Notes: a model not told the origin generated them from the letters alone. DNA of 16,131 nucleotides from Actinomycetota bacterium (GCA_009704445.1 WLED01000015.1:1-16131), one strand, 5' to 3'; shown: positions 8,301-15,021, counted from the stretch's first letter. Made by a program: numbers and translations.

Positions 8301-8777
8301 ACAGATCAGAAAGTTCTAGAGTGCAAAGTTGAACTACCAATAAATGCGCATCTGTCTACCGAGTATGTACCGGGAGAGCGATTGCGGTTAGATTTGTATC
8401 GCAGATTAGCTGACGTAAAGTCAGCGGAGGATGTTGGTTCAATCGAGTCTGAACTAATCGATCGCTTTGGCCCACTTCCAGAGGAAGCACAATCGCTTCT
8501 AGGTGTTGCATCATTGCGAGCACAAGCAAAGGCTTTGAAGTTAACAGAAGTAATTGTGCAAGGAAAATTTCTACGGTTTTCTCCCTTGGTTTTGTCAGAG
8601 TCAAAGCAGCTGCGATTGGCACGCATGTATCCAGGTTCTATTTATAAGACCACCACAAATACTGCTTTAGTTGCCTTACCGAAAGCAGCGGTCTGGGACC
8701 CGTCAGCAAATACGCCAGAAATAGTGGATACTTCTCTTCTGGCCTGGGTCGTTGAGGCCCTTAACCAACTTGGCTAA
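5325..8777 (+). CDS. mfd: Transcription-repair coupling factor Mfd
   Basis: ATP-driven DNA translocase that removes RNA polymerase stalled at lesions and recruits UvrA, directing excision repair to transcribed strands. The 1150 residues match the family almost exactly. In order: UvrB-like N-terminal region (about 1-370); the RNA-polymerase-interacting CarD-like domain beginning DFIVHEQHGIGRY at 477; helicase domain with Walker A GDVGYGKTE (Gly628, Lys634) and Walker B DEEQ at 729-732; motif VI HQIRGRVGRGRER from 897; the translocation (TRG) segment around DLEIRGAGNLLGGEQSGH at 949-966; and a C-terminal autoinhibitory domain. The start is set by GGAGG at 5314-5318, six bases before ATG. A structured leader lies upstream, and a lipoprotein gene starts 21 bases after the stop. 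All motifs look intact. Confidence 0.98.
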   Translation: MRGVIPLLSKQFINAQRVVGPSSTFPFLLAARASKHPLLVVTSSSRSSEDLVNELRELYDNVIEFPAWETLPHERLSPRSDTVALRIKSLYALKEKHKLHPIIVTPVRGVIHRIISELGSRPLLQLRVGQEQSMEELVRHLSSLAYIRTDLVERRGEFAVRGGIVDLFLPLSDYPMRIDFFGDEIEDISFFEVSDQRTIKPVDSSITIFPCRELLLTEDVKKRAQKAKGQNAGAEEMLEKISEGIIFEGMESLIPLLVEKTETILTRVPKDTQIVFVDEQRIASRADDLLATNDEFLNASWSNAALGAAAPINHGLETYVSWDELNQEIVKMNLPRAELSVYGSDLAEGTEFLDYSAIDPMRGDIERTVEVLKQALERGQIVVFATHGHGMLERYAGIFRAADLPVNIMGSLFDAPVKATINITTSVVTHGFESQSDQIFFMTERDLTGSKGSVKDSERLPTKRKKAIDPLELKAGDFIVHEQHGIGRYVELMQRTVGGVTREYLIIEYASAKRGQPGDRIFVPTDTLEQVSKYVGGEAPTIHRIGSGEWQKAKSRARKAVRQIAGELIRLYAARTSSPGFAFSPDTPWQRELEDSFSYIETPDQLSTIDEVKADMERAYPMDRIICGDVGYGKTEIAIRAAFKAVQDGKQVAVLVPTTLLVQQHTKTFTERYSGFPIKVAGLSRFNSAKESKEILSALAAGSVDVVIGTHRILSNDVIFKDLGLVVVDEEQRFGVEQKESLKKLRTTVDVLAMSATPIPRTLEMAVTGIREMSTITTPPEERHPILTYVGPAEDAQIAAAIHRELLRDGQIFYLHNRVESIDRTALHLKELVPDARIRVAHGQMSEGELEDVILAFWNRDFDVLVCTTIVESGLDIQNANTLIVERADRFGLSQLHQIRGRVGRGRERAYAYFLYSPDEPLSELAHERLTTIATNTDLGAGMRVALKDLEIRGAGNLLGGEQSGHIADVGFDLYMRMVGEAVQDYKSGIIETDQKVLECKVELPINAHLSTEYVPGERLRLDLYRRLADVKSAEDVGSIESELIDRFGPLPEEAQSLLGVASLRAQAKALKLTEVIVQGKFLRFSPLVLSESKQLRLARMYPGSIYKTTTNTALVALPKAAVWDPSANTPEIVDTSLLAWVVEALNQLG

Positions 8778-8798
8778 GCAAGAGAAGGTGAGATCAAC

Positions 8799-9404
8799 GT
8801 GAAAAAAGTTCTTATAGGCGCAGTTGCCGCGTTAGCCGTAGTGCTTTCTGGATGCGCGCAAGTTGGTGCAGCTGCAACAGTTGGTGGAACTCGAATCTCA
8901 CAAGCCACTGTTCAAGGAAGTATTGATGCCATCCTTGCCGAACGTGCAGGAATAGATACATCACAGATGCAACTTGAAAATGGTGAAGCACTTAATCGAT
9001 CACAGTTACTTTCTCACATTCTTGGAGTTCTATTTCGTGAAGTTGGAGCAGAGTTAGAAATCACTGTCACAAAAGCAGAGATCGATAGTCAGAGAGCTGC
9101 AATTTTGCAGCAAGTGGGTGGAGCCGATCAGCTACCAATCGCACTTGTGGCTGCTGGCTTAGCAGCACAAGATTTGGACTTGTATATTGAAGCGAGAACT
9201 TTCTCAGATAAAATTAGCAGTTTGATTGCAGCAAGCGGCGTTCCAGAGCAACAAATCGGATCAGAAATTCAGAGATTAATTGTTGCAAAAGCAAAAGAAC
9301 TTGGAGTGACTGTTAATCCAAGATACGGTGCATGGAATCCAGAGACTGCAGATGTGGTTGCAAGCGACGCCGCAGGTTCAGCCGTTACTCCATCTGGAAA
9401 CTAA
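8799..9404 (+). CDS. SurA N-terminal-like lipoprotein
   Basis: Probable exported lipoprotein anchored on the outer face of the cytoplasmic membrane. The first 18 residues form a lipoprotein signal peptide (MKK, hydrophobic stretch, lipobox LSGC with Cys19). After it, AATVGGTRISQATVQGSIDAI resembles the opening of SurA/PrsA-type chaperones (a 'VGG/VNG..I' strand then a long helix), and most of the rest looks helical. At 201 residues there is no room for, and no sign of, a parvulin peptidyl-prolyl isomerase domain, so it would be a chaperone-like domain alone. GTG 8799 is chosen because AGAAGG lies upstream at 8783-8788 and it gives the complete signal peptide. It sits between mfd (21 bases) and mazG (6 bases), implying co-transcription. 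The family assignment is by eye and moderate. Confidence 0.72.
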   Translation: MKKVLIGAVAALAVVLSGCAQVGAAATVGGTRISQATVQGSIDAILAERAGIDTSQMQLENGEALNRSQLLSHILGVLFREVGAELEITVTKAEIDSQRAAILQQVGGADQLPIALVAAGLAAQDLDLYIEARTFSDKISSLIAASGVPEQQIGSEIQRLIVAKAKELGVTVNPRYGAWNPETADVVASDAAGSAVTPSGN

Positions 9405-9410
9405 TTCACA

Positions 9411-10058
9411 ATGCAAGGATCTCAACTTCAACGATTAGTTGAAGTAATGGATACTTTGCGCTCTCCTGGTGGATGTCCATGGGATGCCGAACAAACGCAT
9501 GAGTCTTTGCTCAAATATCTTCTAGAAGAGTCATATGAGTTTATTGAAGCGGTTGAAAATGGAAACCGCATCGATATGCGCGAAGAGTTAGGTGATGTTT
9601 TACTTCAAGTTTATTTCCATGCACGAATGGCAGAGGATCATCCAACAGATCCTTTTACGATTGAAGATGTTGCAGAGGGAATTGCTGACAAGTTAATTCG
9701 TAGACACCCTCACGTATTTGCTGGCCTTAAAGTCAGTGGATCTGAAGAAGTTCTCGAAAATTGGGAAGAGATAAAAAAGAAAGAGAAAGGTCGAACTTCA
9801 CCAGTTGATGGAGTTGCCCTTTCTCAGCCAGCTCTACCTCTACTGGAAAAACTCTTATATCGCGCAGAAAAATTCAATGTTCATGTGGATACTCCTCAAG
9901 CAAATGCATTAGAGGCTCATGCAGATGAAAGCGCAGTTGGCCAAGCTCTGCATGCAGTTATTGCATGGGCTCATTCCAATGGAATCGATGCTGAGGCTGC
10001 CCTTCGAAAGGAAGCGATTCGAGTTAGTAATCAGATTCGTTCGAAAACTCAGAGTTAA
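9411..10058 (+). CDS. mazG: Nucleoside triphosphate pyrophosphohydrolase MazG
   Basis: Hydrolyses NTPs or dNTPs to monophosphate and pyrophosphate, usually seen as house-cleaning of aberrant nucleotides; MazG can also affect (p)ppGpp levels in some bacteria. The N-terminal MazG domain is complete: GGCPWDAEQTHESLLKYLLE, then the metal-binding EExxE (Glu39, Glu40, Glu43) and ExxD (Glu59, Asp62). A second, more degenerate helical half follows (about 110-215), as in the two-repeat E. coli protein of about 263 residues, but somewhat shorter. ATG 9411 is six bases after the lipoprotein stop and has no clear Shine-Dalgarno, so translational coupling is likely. The mfd-mazG neighbourhood is typical of actinobacteria. 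Confidence 0.94.
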   Translation: MQGSQLQRLVEVMDTLRSPGGCPWDAEQTHESLLKYLLEESYEFIEAVENGNRIDMREELGDVLLQVYFHARMAEDHPTDPFTIEDVAEGIADKLIRRHPHVFAGLKVSGSEEVLENWEEIKKKEKGRTSPVDGVALSQPALPLLEKLLYRAEKFNVHVDTPQANALEAHADESAVGQALHAVIAWAHSNGIDAEAALRKEAIRVSNQIRSKTQS

Positions 10059-10069
10059 CTTATGACTGG

Positions 10070-10099
10070 TTGATATTTCGCTAACTGTTTCAGTATTCT
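10070..10099 (+). promoter_or_regulatory. Promoter driving a leaderless mRNA
   Basis: TTGATA (10070-10075) and TATTCT (10094-10099) form a good SigA-type promoter with an 18-base spacer. The -10 ends six bases before the GTG at 10106, so transcription should start at or within a base of the start codon, leaving no 5' leader. No Shine-Dalgarno exists there. This is the clearest leaderless arrangement in the window and separates the following gene from the mfd-mazG operon. Confidence 0.6.
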
Positions 10100-10105
10100 T
10101 ATCGA

Positions 10106-10777
10106 GTGTCTATTCGGATAATTGCATTCTTATTTGCTCTAACAATGCTCACAGCTTGCGGTCAATCTCCGAATTCTGCAACAGAAGAACCCTGTGACAA
10201 ACCAGGAGAGCTTTGGACTGTCAATCAAGACCAAATCGCAATTTGCGTTGGTGGAGAAGGTGGTAACCGCATCTATTCTGAGGGTGCTGTTTTCGATGAG
10301 GTACTTCTAATAGGTAATCTTGCACTTTTTATTCCTGGAAGTGACAAGGAAATATCCGAGCAATCACTTAGTTCTTTTAAAGAATCATTGGGTCTCAAAA
10401 GTTATGAAGGAGATAACTTAGACATCGAATTATTACGAAAAGTGATTTCAGGAGATGCACGTTGGGACGAAATTCGCGAAGCAGTGGCAGTTATTGAGTT
10501 ATCGGAACAAAAAATAACTGATGTTTATCGACAGTGGTGCCCCAACTTCAGTGAAGAAGAACCATTCTGTCTTCCAAAATTAATGGAAGAACAAGGGCTC
10601 AATGCATTTTTTCTCGCGGATGAAGCACTTAGTAATGCTCAAGAGGCACTTTTCCCTAAATTGAAAGTTTTGGAAGATGTCCTAAAGTCCAAGTATTTAG
10701 TGAAAGACGTGATATCTCCGGCCGAAGTGTATTTAACCTTAATGGCTGAAAAGCAAAAGGTTCTCCTACAGAGTTGA
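10106..10777 (+). CDS. Unrecognised four-cysteine lipoprotein
   Basis: Not recognised as any known family. Residues 1-18 are a lipoprotein signal (hydrophobic run, lipobox LTAC with Cys18), so the mature part should be outside the cell, membrane-anchored. The remaining 205 residues include four cysteines, at 30, 47, 145 and 155, that could form two disulfides, and a helix-rich acidic middle and end. GTG 10106 is preferred because it gives a complete lipoprotein signal and sits six bases after a -10 box; there is no Shine-Dalgarno. Its place between mazG and eno corresponds to that of lpqU in mycobacteria, but no sequence resemblance to LpqU was seen. A very divergent SurA-like fold is conceivable (a VGG string near 48-50) but unsupported. 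Confidence 0.75.
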   Translation: MSIRIIAFLFALTMLTACGQSPNSATEEPCDKPGELWTVNQDQIAICVGGEGGNRIYSEGAVFDEVLLIGNLALFIPGSDKEISEQSLSSFKESLGLKSYEGDNLDIELLRKVISGDARWDEIREAVAVIELSEQKITDVYRQWCPNFSEEEPFCLPKLMEEQGLNAFFLADEALSNAQEALFPKLKVLEDVLKSKYLVKDVISPAEVYLTLMAEKQKVLLQS

Positions 10778-10854
10778 GATTGCTCGAGATTTTAGACTCC
10801 CGCATGAGTTAAACTATCGAGTATTAGATCAGGGGTAGCATCGAAGGAGTGCAA

Positions 10855-12720
10855 GTGAAAGCCAAAATTACTGCTGTGTTTACTGGGTTCTTTCTTTTGT
10901 TTTCTATCCTAAATCCAATAACTGCCTCAGCAAATGACACGCAATTACCAGTCGTTGATCCTTCCTCGGGTATTATTTCAAATAATATTGTTGCGCCAAA
11001 TGCATCACTTATTCTCACCTACAGAGTTACCGATGATGTCGGTTGCTGCAGCACATCATTAATTGGCGTTTACAAGGATTCCGGTAGAAATGTAAATAGC
11101 AACCAGGTGTATTACTCAATAGGTGCATCTCATACTCGAGTAAGCGGCAGTGCAACTGATGGTAGATACCAGGTCTCCTTTGTTGCCCCCACTTCACTTG
11201 AAACAGGTACTTACTATGTGAAGGTTCAAGCAATTGATAACTTTGGTAGATACACCCATTTAGAACAAGTGGCTTCATTTATAATTGATAAAGATCTACC
11301 AGTTATGGTGCCAAATTCGGGGGTGTTTCCAAAGAGTACTTTCAATCCAGGCGAGTCATTCAATTTCACATATCAAATTACTGATAACGCTGGATGCTGT
11401 AGCTACAATGTTGTTTCACTATGGAAAGTTTCAGGTAAAAATCCCGCTGGCTCACCAGATTATCAATTTAGTGGCGCATCACTAGTAAGCGGAACTCAAA
11501 CAAATGGAACTTATCAAGCAAGTGTGCAGCTTCCGCCTTCAATATCTTTAGGAACTTGGTATGTAAAGGCACAAGCACGAGATATAGCAACCTGGTATAC
11601 CCATGTTGAAGCTTTGGGAAGTATTTCAGTTGTAGCACCAACTCCAACTCCAACTCCTTCGCGAACTCCAACCCCAACTCCAACTCCTTCGCGAACTCCA
11701 ACCCCAACATTAAGTGAGGAAGAGATTGCAACTCGCGCTGCCCAGAAAGCTACAGAAGATGCACTTGCAGCAAAGCGTGCAGCAGATTCAGCAGCAAAAG
11801 CAGCTGCCGAAAAAGCTAAAAAAGAAAAATCAAAAACACTAGGCGATGTAAATGAAGCAAATTTAGATGCTTGGAGTTCAATTGATGTTTCCCAGTTTAA
11901 AGTGTTACCAAAGCGATTAAAGGGAGTTATCAAGGAAGATGCTCGTTTAACAATCGAGAATAGTCCATACCTTGTCTCAAATACAGTTGATATTGCTGCA
12001 GGAGTCGATGTCTATATTGAGCCAGGTGTAGAAATTAAACTGACATCAAGTGGAAGTTTTCGAGTAAAAGGAAGGTTAAAAGTTGCAGGGACTTCAGATA
12101 ATTTTGTGAAATTCTCCGGAAAGATAAAATCGTATTTTTCTGTTCAAGGTTCATCTGCTGCCTCTGAAATAGATATTAATCATGCATCTTTTTCTGGTGG
12201 AGGAGCTTTACTTGCTCCATCTGGTAATGCAGGATATGCATCTTTTAACTTGAGGAATTCTCAGGTAGTAAATGTTAGTGACTACTCATATATCTGGTAT
12301 CCGGGTGCCTCTTCATATATTGAAGGGAATGTCTTCAGAGCAAGTGGTGGATTTAGTGTTGGGTTTAGAGCTAGAGATTATGAGTCTGGCAAAGAACTAG
12401 TGTTTAGAAATAATTTGTTTATTGGGAAGAGCACAACCGGATATTGGGTTGAGGTATGGGCATCTTATGGCTCAGAAGTCTTAGTAACGAAAAACTCCTT
12501 TACTAGAGGGCCATATACCGCACTTCGTATCAGAGAAGGGCACGACAACGCTTTTATGTCCGCATATGAAAACTTTTGGGGAACTACAAACGCTCAAACA
12601 ATTGGAAGAATGATTTTGGATGCTGAAGATAGTGGGGATTATGAGGCAGAGATTGATTACTCAGATCCTCTTACTGCTCCAGATCCAAAAACACCAACTA
12701 GATTATTTTTCAATTTTTAG
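10855..12720 (+). CDS. Secreted two-repeat / Thr-Pro linker / beta-helix protein
   Basis: Exported protein of unknown function, 621 residues. Order of parts: signal peptide ending near ASA-N (cleavage about residue 26); repeat 1 (about 31-146) and repeat 2 (about 148-263), homologous Ig-like-looking beta units each with a Gly-Cys-Cys motif (Cys64-65 and Cys181-182); linker of two exact TPTPTPSRTP units (about 263-282); an Ala/Lys/Glu helix (about 287-328); then a repetitive beta-helix-like region (about 355-580) with EPGVEIKL, NxF repeats and NFWGTTN near 573-579, reminiscent of right-handed beta-helix proteins. No LPxTG or C-terminal anchor is visible. GTG 10855 is preferred over an in-frame GTG at 10849 because AAGGAG (10844-10849) is then five bases upstream and the protein starts MKAK. 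Adhesion or glycan binding is a guess. Confidence 0.8.
   Translation: MKAKITAVFTGFFLLFSILNPITASANDTQLPVVDPSSGIISNNIVAPNASLILTYRVTDDVGCCSTSLIGVYKDSGRNVNSNQVYYSIGASHTRVSGSATDGRYQVSFVAPTSLETGTYYVKVQAIDNFGRYTHLEQVASFIIDKDLPVMVPNSGVFPKSTFNPGESFNFTYQITDNAGCCSYNVVSLWKVSGKNPAGSPDYQFSGASLVSGTQTNGTYQASVQLPPSISLGTWYVKAQARDIATWYTHVEALGSISVVAPTPTPTPSRTPTPTPTPSRTPTPTLSEEEIATRAAQKATEDALAAKRAADSAAKAAAEKAKKEKSKTLGDVNEANLDAWSSIDVSQFKVLPKRLKGVIKEDARLTIENSPYLVSNTVDIAAGVDVYIEPGVEIKLTSSGSFRVKGRLKVAGTSDNFVKFSGKIKSYFSVQGSSAASEIDINHASFSGGGALLAPSGNAGYASFNLRNSQVVNVSDYSYIWYPGASSYIEGNVFRASGGFSVGFRARDYESGKELVFRNNLFIGKSTTGYWVEVWASYGSEVLVTKNSFTRGPYTALRIREGHDNAFMSAYENFWGTTNAQTIGRMILDAEDSGDYEAEIDYSDPLTAPDPKTPTRLFFNF
11641..11700 (+). 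repeat. 30-base tandem repeat coding the Thr-Pro linker
   Basis: Two adjacent 30-base units (11641-11670 and 11671-11700) differ at one base and each encode TPTPTPSRTP; a partial third copy of the 'ccaac' rhythm follows. Such linkers are typical of secreted multi-domain proteins, and the DNA repeat is prone to change copy number. Confidence 0.92.
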
Positions 12721-12744
12721 TATCTATCGATTTCATAGGTATTA

Positions 12745-12777
12745 TGAGTTAACTCACGGTAGTATTTGCCATATAAC
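12745..12777 (+). promoter_or_regulatory. Candidate eno promoter with overlapping palindrome
   Basis: TTAACT (12749-12754) and TATAAC (12772-12777) are separated by 17 bases and match the consensus at four and five positions, predicting a start near 12784 and a leader of about 64 bases. The -35 lies in a perfect 12-base palindrome, TGAGTTAACTCA (12745-12756), a possible operator. The rest of this 127-base gap shows only the eno ribosome-binding site. Confidence 0.45.
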
Positions 12778-12847
12778 TTCAGATCAAATCTTTCAATCAA
12801 TGCGATTTCGTAGTTGAGATCGTTGGAAAAAATCAGAGGAGACGTAC

Positions 12848-14125
12848 GTGGCAATAATCCAAGCATTAGGTGCTCGTGAAATTCTTGACTCCCGCGGAAA
12901 CCCTACGGTCGAAGTTGAAATTGAATTAGAAGATGGAACTCAGGCACGTGCAGCTGTTCCAAGCGGGGCCTCAACTGGAGCATTTGAAGCATCTGAACTT
13001 CGAGATGGTGGAAAGAGATATTTAGGTAAGGGTGTTGAAAAGGCAGTTGCGTTTATCAACAACGAAATTGCCTCAGAGATCATTGGCTACGATTCACAAG
13101 ATCAACGCTTGATTGACACTGCGATGATCGAATTAGATGGAACACCAAATAAATCCCGACTCGGCGCAAACGCAATACTTGGTGCATCACTTGCTGTAGC
13201 TAAGGCGTCAGCAGATTCTGCCGATCTTTCATTATTCCGTTACTTGGGTGGACCCAATGCACATGTGCTTCCGGTTCCAATGATGAATATTCTCAATGGT
13301 GGAGCACATGCAGATACAAATGTTGATATTCAAGAATTTATGATTGCACCAATCGGGGCTCCAACTTTTCGTGAGTCACTTCGATGGGGCGCCGAGATCT
13401 ATCACGCACTCAAGGCTGTTCTAAAAAAGCGTGGCTTAGCAACATCTGTAGGAGATGAAGGTGGTTTCGCGCCAAATCTAGAGAGCAATCGAGCAGCTCT
13501 GGATTTGATTCTAGAAGCAATTGAATCTGCAGGATTTAAGCCCGGCAGTCAGATCGCATTAGCAATGGATGTTGCTGCAACAGAATTTCATGAAAAAGGC
13601 ATGTACACATTTGAGGGTGCTTCAAAAACATCAGATGAAATGATTGCCTATTACACATCGTTAGTTGATGCCTACCCAATTGTCTCCATCGAAGATCCAC
13701 TCAATGAAGAAGATTGGGCTGGTTGGACTCAGATGACTAAGGTTCTAGGTTCTCGCATTCAAATCGTTGGCGATGATCTTTTTGTAACAAATCCGCAGCG
13801 ACTTTCTCGTGGAATTGAAGGAAATACGGCAAATGCATTATTAGTAAAGGTCAATCAAATCGGAACCTTGACAGAGACTATTGATGCGGTAGAAATGGCG
13901 CACCGTGCTAATTACCGCAGCATGATGAGTCACAGATCAGGTGAAACAGAAGACACAACAATTGCTGATTTGGCTGTTGCACTCAATTGCGGACAAATCA
14001 AAACTGGGGCACCTGCTAGATCTGAGCGCGTGGCAAAGTACAACCAACTTCTTCGAATTGAAGAAGAGCTAGAAGATGGCGGAATTTATGCAGGGCGTGA
14101 TGCATTTCCACGCTTTAAAGGATAA
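12848..14125 (+). CDS. eno: Enolase
   Basis: Glycolytic enzyme that dehydrates 2-phosphoglycerate to phosphoenolpyruvate; cytoplasmic, and a surface or RNA-degradation partner in some bacteria. All expected residues are present in 425 amino acids: N-terminal AREILDSRGNPTVEVE, substrate loop SGASTG at 39-44, Glu163 in IQEFM, catalytic Glu204 in VGDEGG, metal ligands Asp241, Glu282 and Asp309, catalytic Lys334 in LLVKVNQIGT, the signature SHRSGETED at 361-369, and Lys385. GTG 12848 is the start: AGAGGAGA (12835-12842) lies at the right distance and the protein aligns from residue 1. It leads the tight eno-ftsB-DUF501-ppx group (9-base gap, then overlaps). Its product PEP is the substrate of Ppc. 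Confidence 0.98.
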   Translation: MAIIQALGAREILDSRGNPTVEVEIELEDGTQARAAVPSGASTGAFEASELRDGGKRYLGKGVEKAVAFINNEIASEIIGYDSQDQRLIDTAMIELDGTPNKSRLGANAILGASLAVAKASADSADLSLFRYLGGPNAHVLPVPMMNILNGGAHADTNVDIQEFMIAPIGAPTFRESLRWGAEIYHALKAVLKKRGLATSVGDEGGFAPNLESNRAALDLILEAIESAGFKPGSQIALAMDVAATEFHEKGMYTFEGASKTSDEMIAYYTSLVDAYPIVSIEDPLNEEDWAGWTQMTKVLGSRIQIVGDDLFVTNPQRLSRGIEGNTANALLVKVNQIGTLTETIDAVEMAHRANYRSMMSHRSGETEDTTIADLAVALNCGQIKTGAPARSERVAKYNQLLRIEEELEDGGIYAGRDAFPRFKG

Positions 14126-14134
14126 GCACATCTA

Positions 14135-14536
14135 ATGGCACGTCGACAGTTAAGTTTTCGCCGTCGAACTAATAATCGTGCCTTGGCATTTATTGCAATC
14201 CTTTTTGTTTTCACTCTTGCCATTGCACCGCCGATTAAGCATTACTTCACGCAACGAGCTCAAATTAGTGCCCTTGAATCTCAACTTTCTGCAGATAATG
14301 TTGCACTGCAAAAGGCGAGAGAAGAGCTACTGCGTTGGCAAGATCCTGAATACATCAAGTCACAGGCTCGTGAGCGCTTACATTTTGTTTTGCCAGGTGA
14401 GCGTCAATACATTGTTGTTGATGGATCCACATCGCGTTTAGAAGAAAATACAACTGAAATTGCTAGTGCACTTACCGATGGACAACCCTGGTATGCCAGA
14501 TTAATTGCATCAATAAGTGAGACTGATAGTAAATGA
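14135..14536 (+). CDS. Septum formation initiator, FtsB/DivIC family
   Basis: Small bitopic membrane protein of the divisome; in the family it bridges FtsQ/DivIB and FtsL and helps activate septal wall synthesis. The 133 residues show a basic cytoplasmic start (ARRQLSFRRRTNNR), one membrane helix at about 14-34, a periplasm-side coiled coil at about 38-68, and the family-typical WQDPEYIKSQARERLHFVLP at 68-87, followed by a variable tail. The gene follows eno by nine bases and overlaps the next gene by four (ATGA), so translation is probably coupled. AAAGGA at the eno end is rather distant for a Shine-Dalgarno. Eno next to FtsB/DivIC is widely conserved. FtsB versus DivIC naming cannot be settled here. 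Confidence 0.92.
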   Translation: MARRQLSFRRRTNNRALAFIAILFVFTLAIAPPIKHYFTQRAQISALESQLSADNVALQKAREELLRWQDPEYIKSQARERLHFVLPGERQYIVVDGSTSRLEENTTEIASALTDGQPWYARLIASISETDSK

Positions 14537-15021
14537 GAGAGGTTTCACGAGCAGATCTTGATTGCATTGAAGTTCAGCTTGGACGCACACCTCGAGATGT
14601 GCATGCAATCGCTTACCGTTGCCCCTGCGGCAAACCTGCAGTCGTTGAAACTCCACCACGATTAGAGGATGGAACACCGTTTCCAACTTTTTATTACGCA
14701 ACATGTCCACGATTAACTGCAGTGATCTCTACTTTAGAGACAACTGGATTAATGGGACAGATGAATGATCGCCTTGAAACAGATGCCGAATTATCTGGTG
14801 CATATGCTGCTGCCCATGATGATTACATCGCTGCTCGATCTGCACTTCAAATGGATGTGCCAGAAGTAGAAAATGTCTCTGCTGGTGGAATGCCTAACCG
14901 AGTTAAATGTTTGCACTCACTGGTTGCTCATTCATTGGCAGCAGGTCCAGATGTAAATCCACTAGGAGATGAAGCTCTAGAGCAGCTACCACAGTGGTGG
15001 AAGAGCAATCCATGCGGGTAG
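14533..15021 (+). CDS. DUF501 family protein
   Basis: Conserved actinobacterial protein of unknown function, recognised by the opening 'D...ve.QLGR.PR....iA.RC.cG.P.VV.T.PRL.DGtPFPT.yY.tCPrl' pattern and by its place between ftsB/divIC and ppx. It has 162 residues, no signal peptide and no membrane segment, so it is cytoplasmic. Cysteines at 30, 32, 58, 126 and 161 and histidines at 128 and 133 (RVKCLHSLVAHSLA) look like metal-ligand candidates; several lie in the most family-like segments. Its ATG overlaps the ftsB stop (ATGA) and its end overlaps the ppx start by ten bases, so the three are almost certainly co-translated. No activity can be assigned. Confidence 0.9.
   Translation: MREVSRADLDCIEVQLGRTPRDVHAIAYRCPCGKPAVVETPPRLEDGTPFPTFYYATCPRLTAVISTLETTGLMGQMNDRLETDAELSGAYAAAHDDYIAARSALQMDVPEVENVSAGGMPNRVKCLHSLVAHSLAAGPDVNPLGDEALEQLPQWWKSNPCG

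Noticed and set aside
10106..10777. LpqU homologue, by position between mazG and eno
   Set aside because: Only the position matches; no LpqU-like (transglycosylase-type) motif could be seen in the protein.
10849..10854. GTG at 10849 as start of the secreted protein
   Set aside because: It overlaps the AAGGAG ribosome-binding site itself; GTG 10855 has proper spacing and gives a cleaner MKAK signal peptide.
11638..11712. Direct repeats as a CRISPR or regulatory repeat array
   Set aside because: The 30-base units are contiguous without spacers, in frame, and encode a Thr-Pro linker.
14994..15011. Earlier in-frame GTG start for ppx at 14994
   Set aside because: ATG 15012 has a well-placed GGAAGAG and begins exactly where the Ppx/GppA family begins; the six extra residues match nothing.
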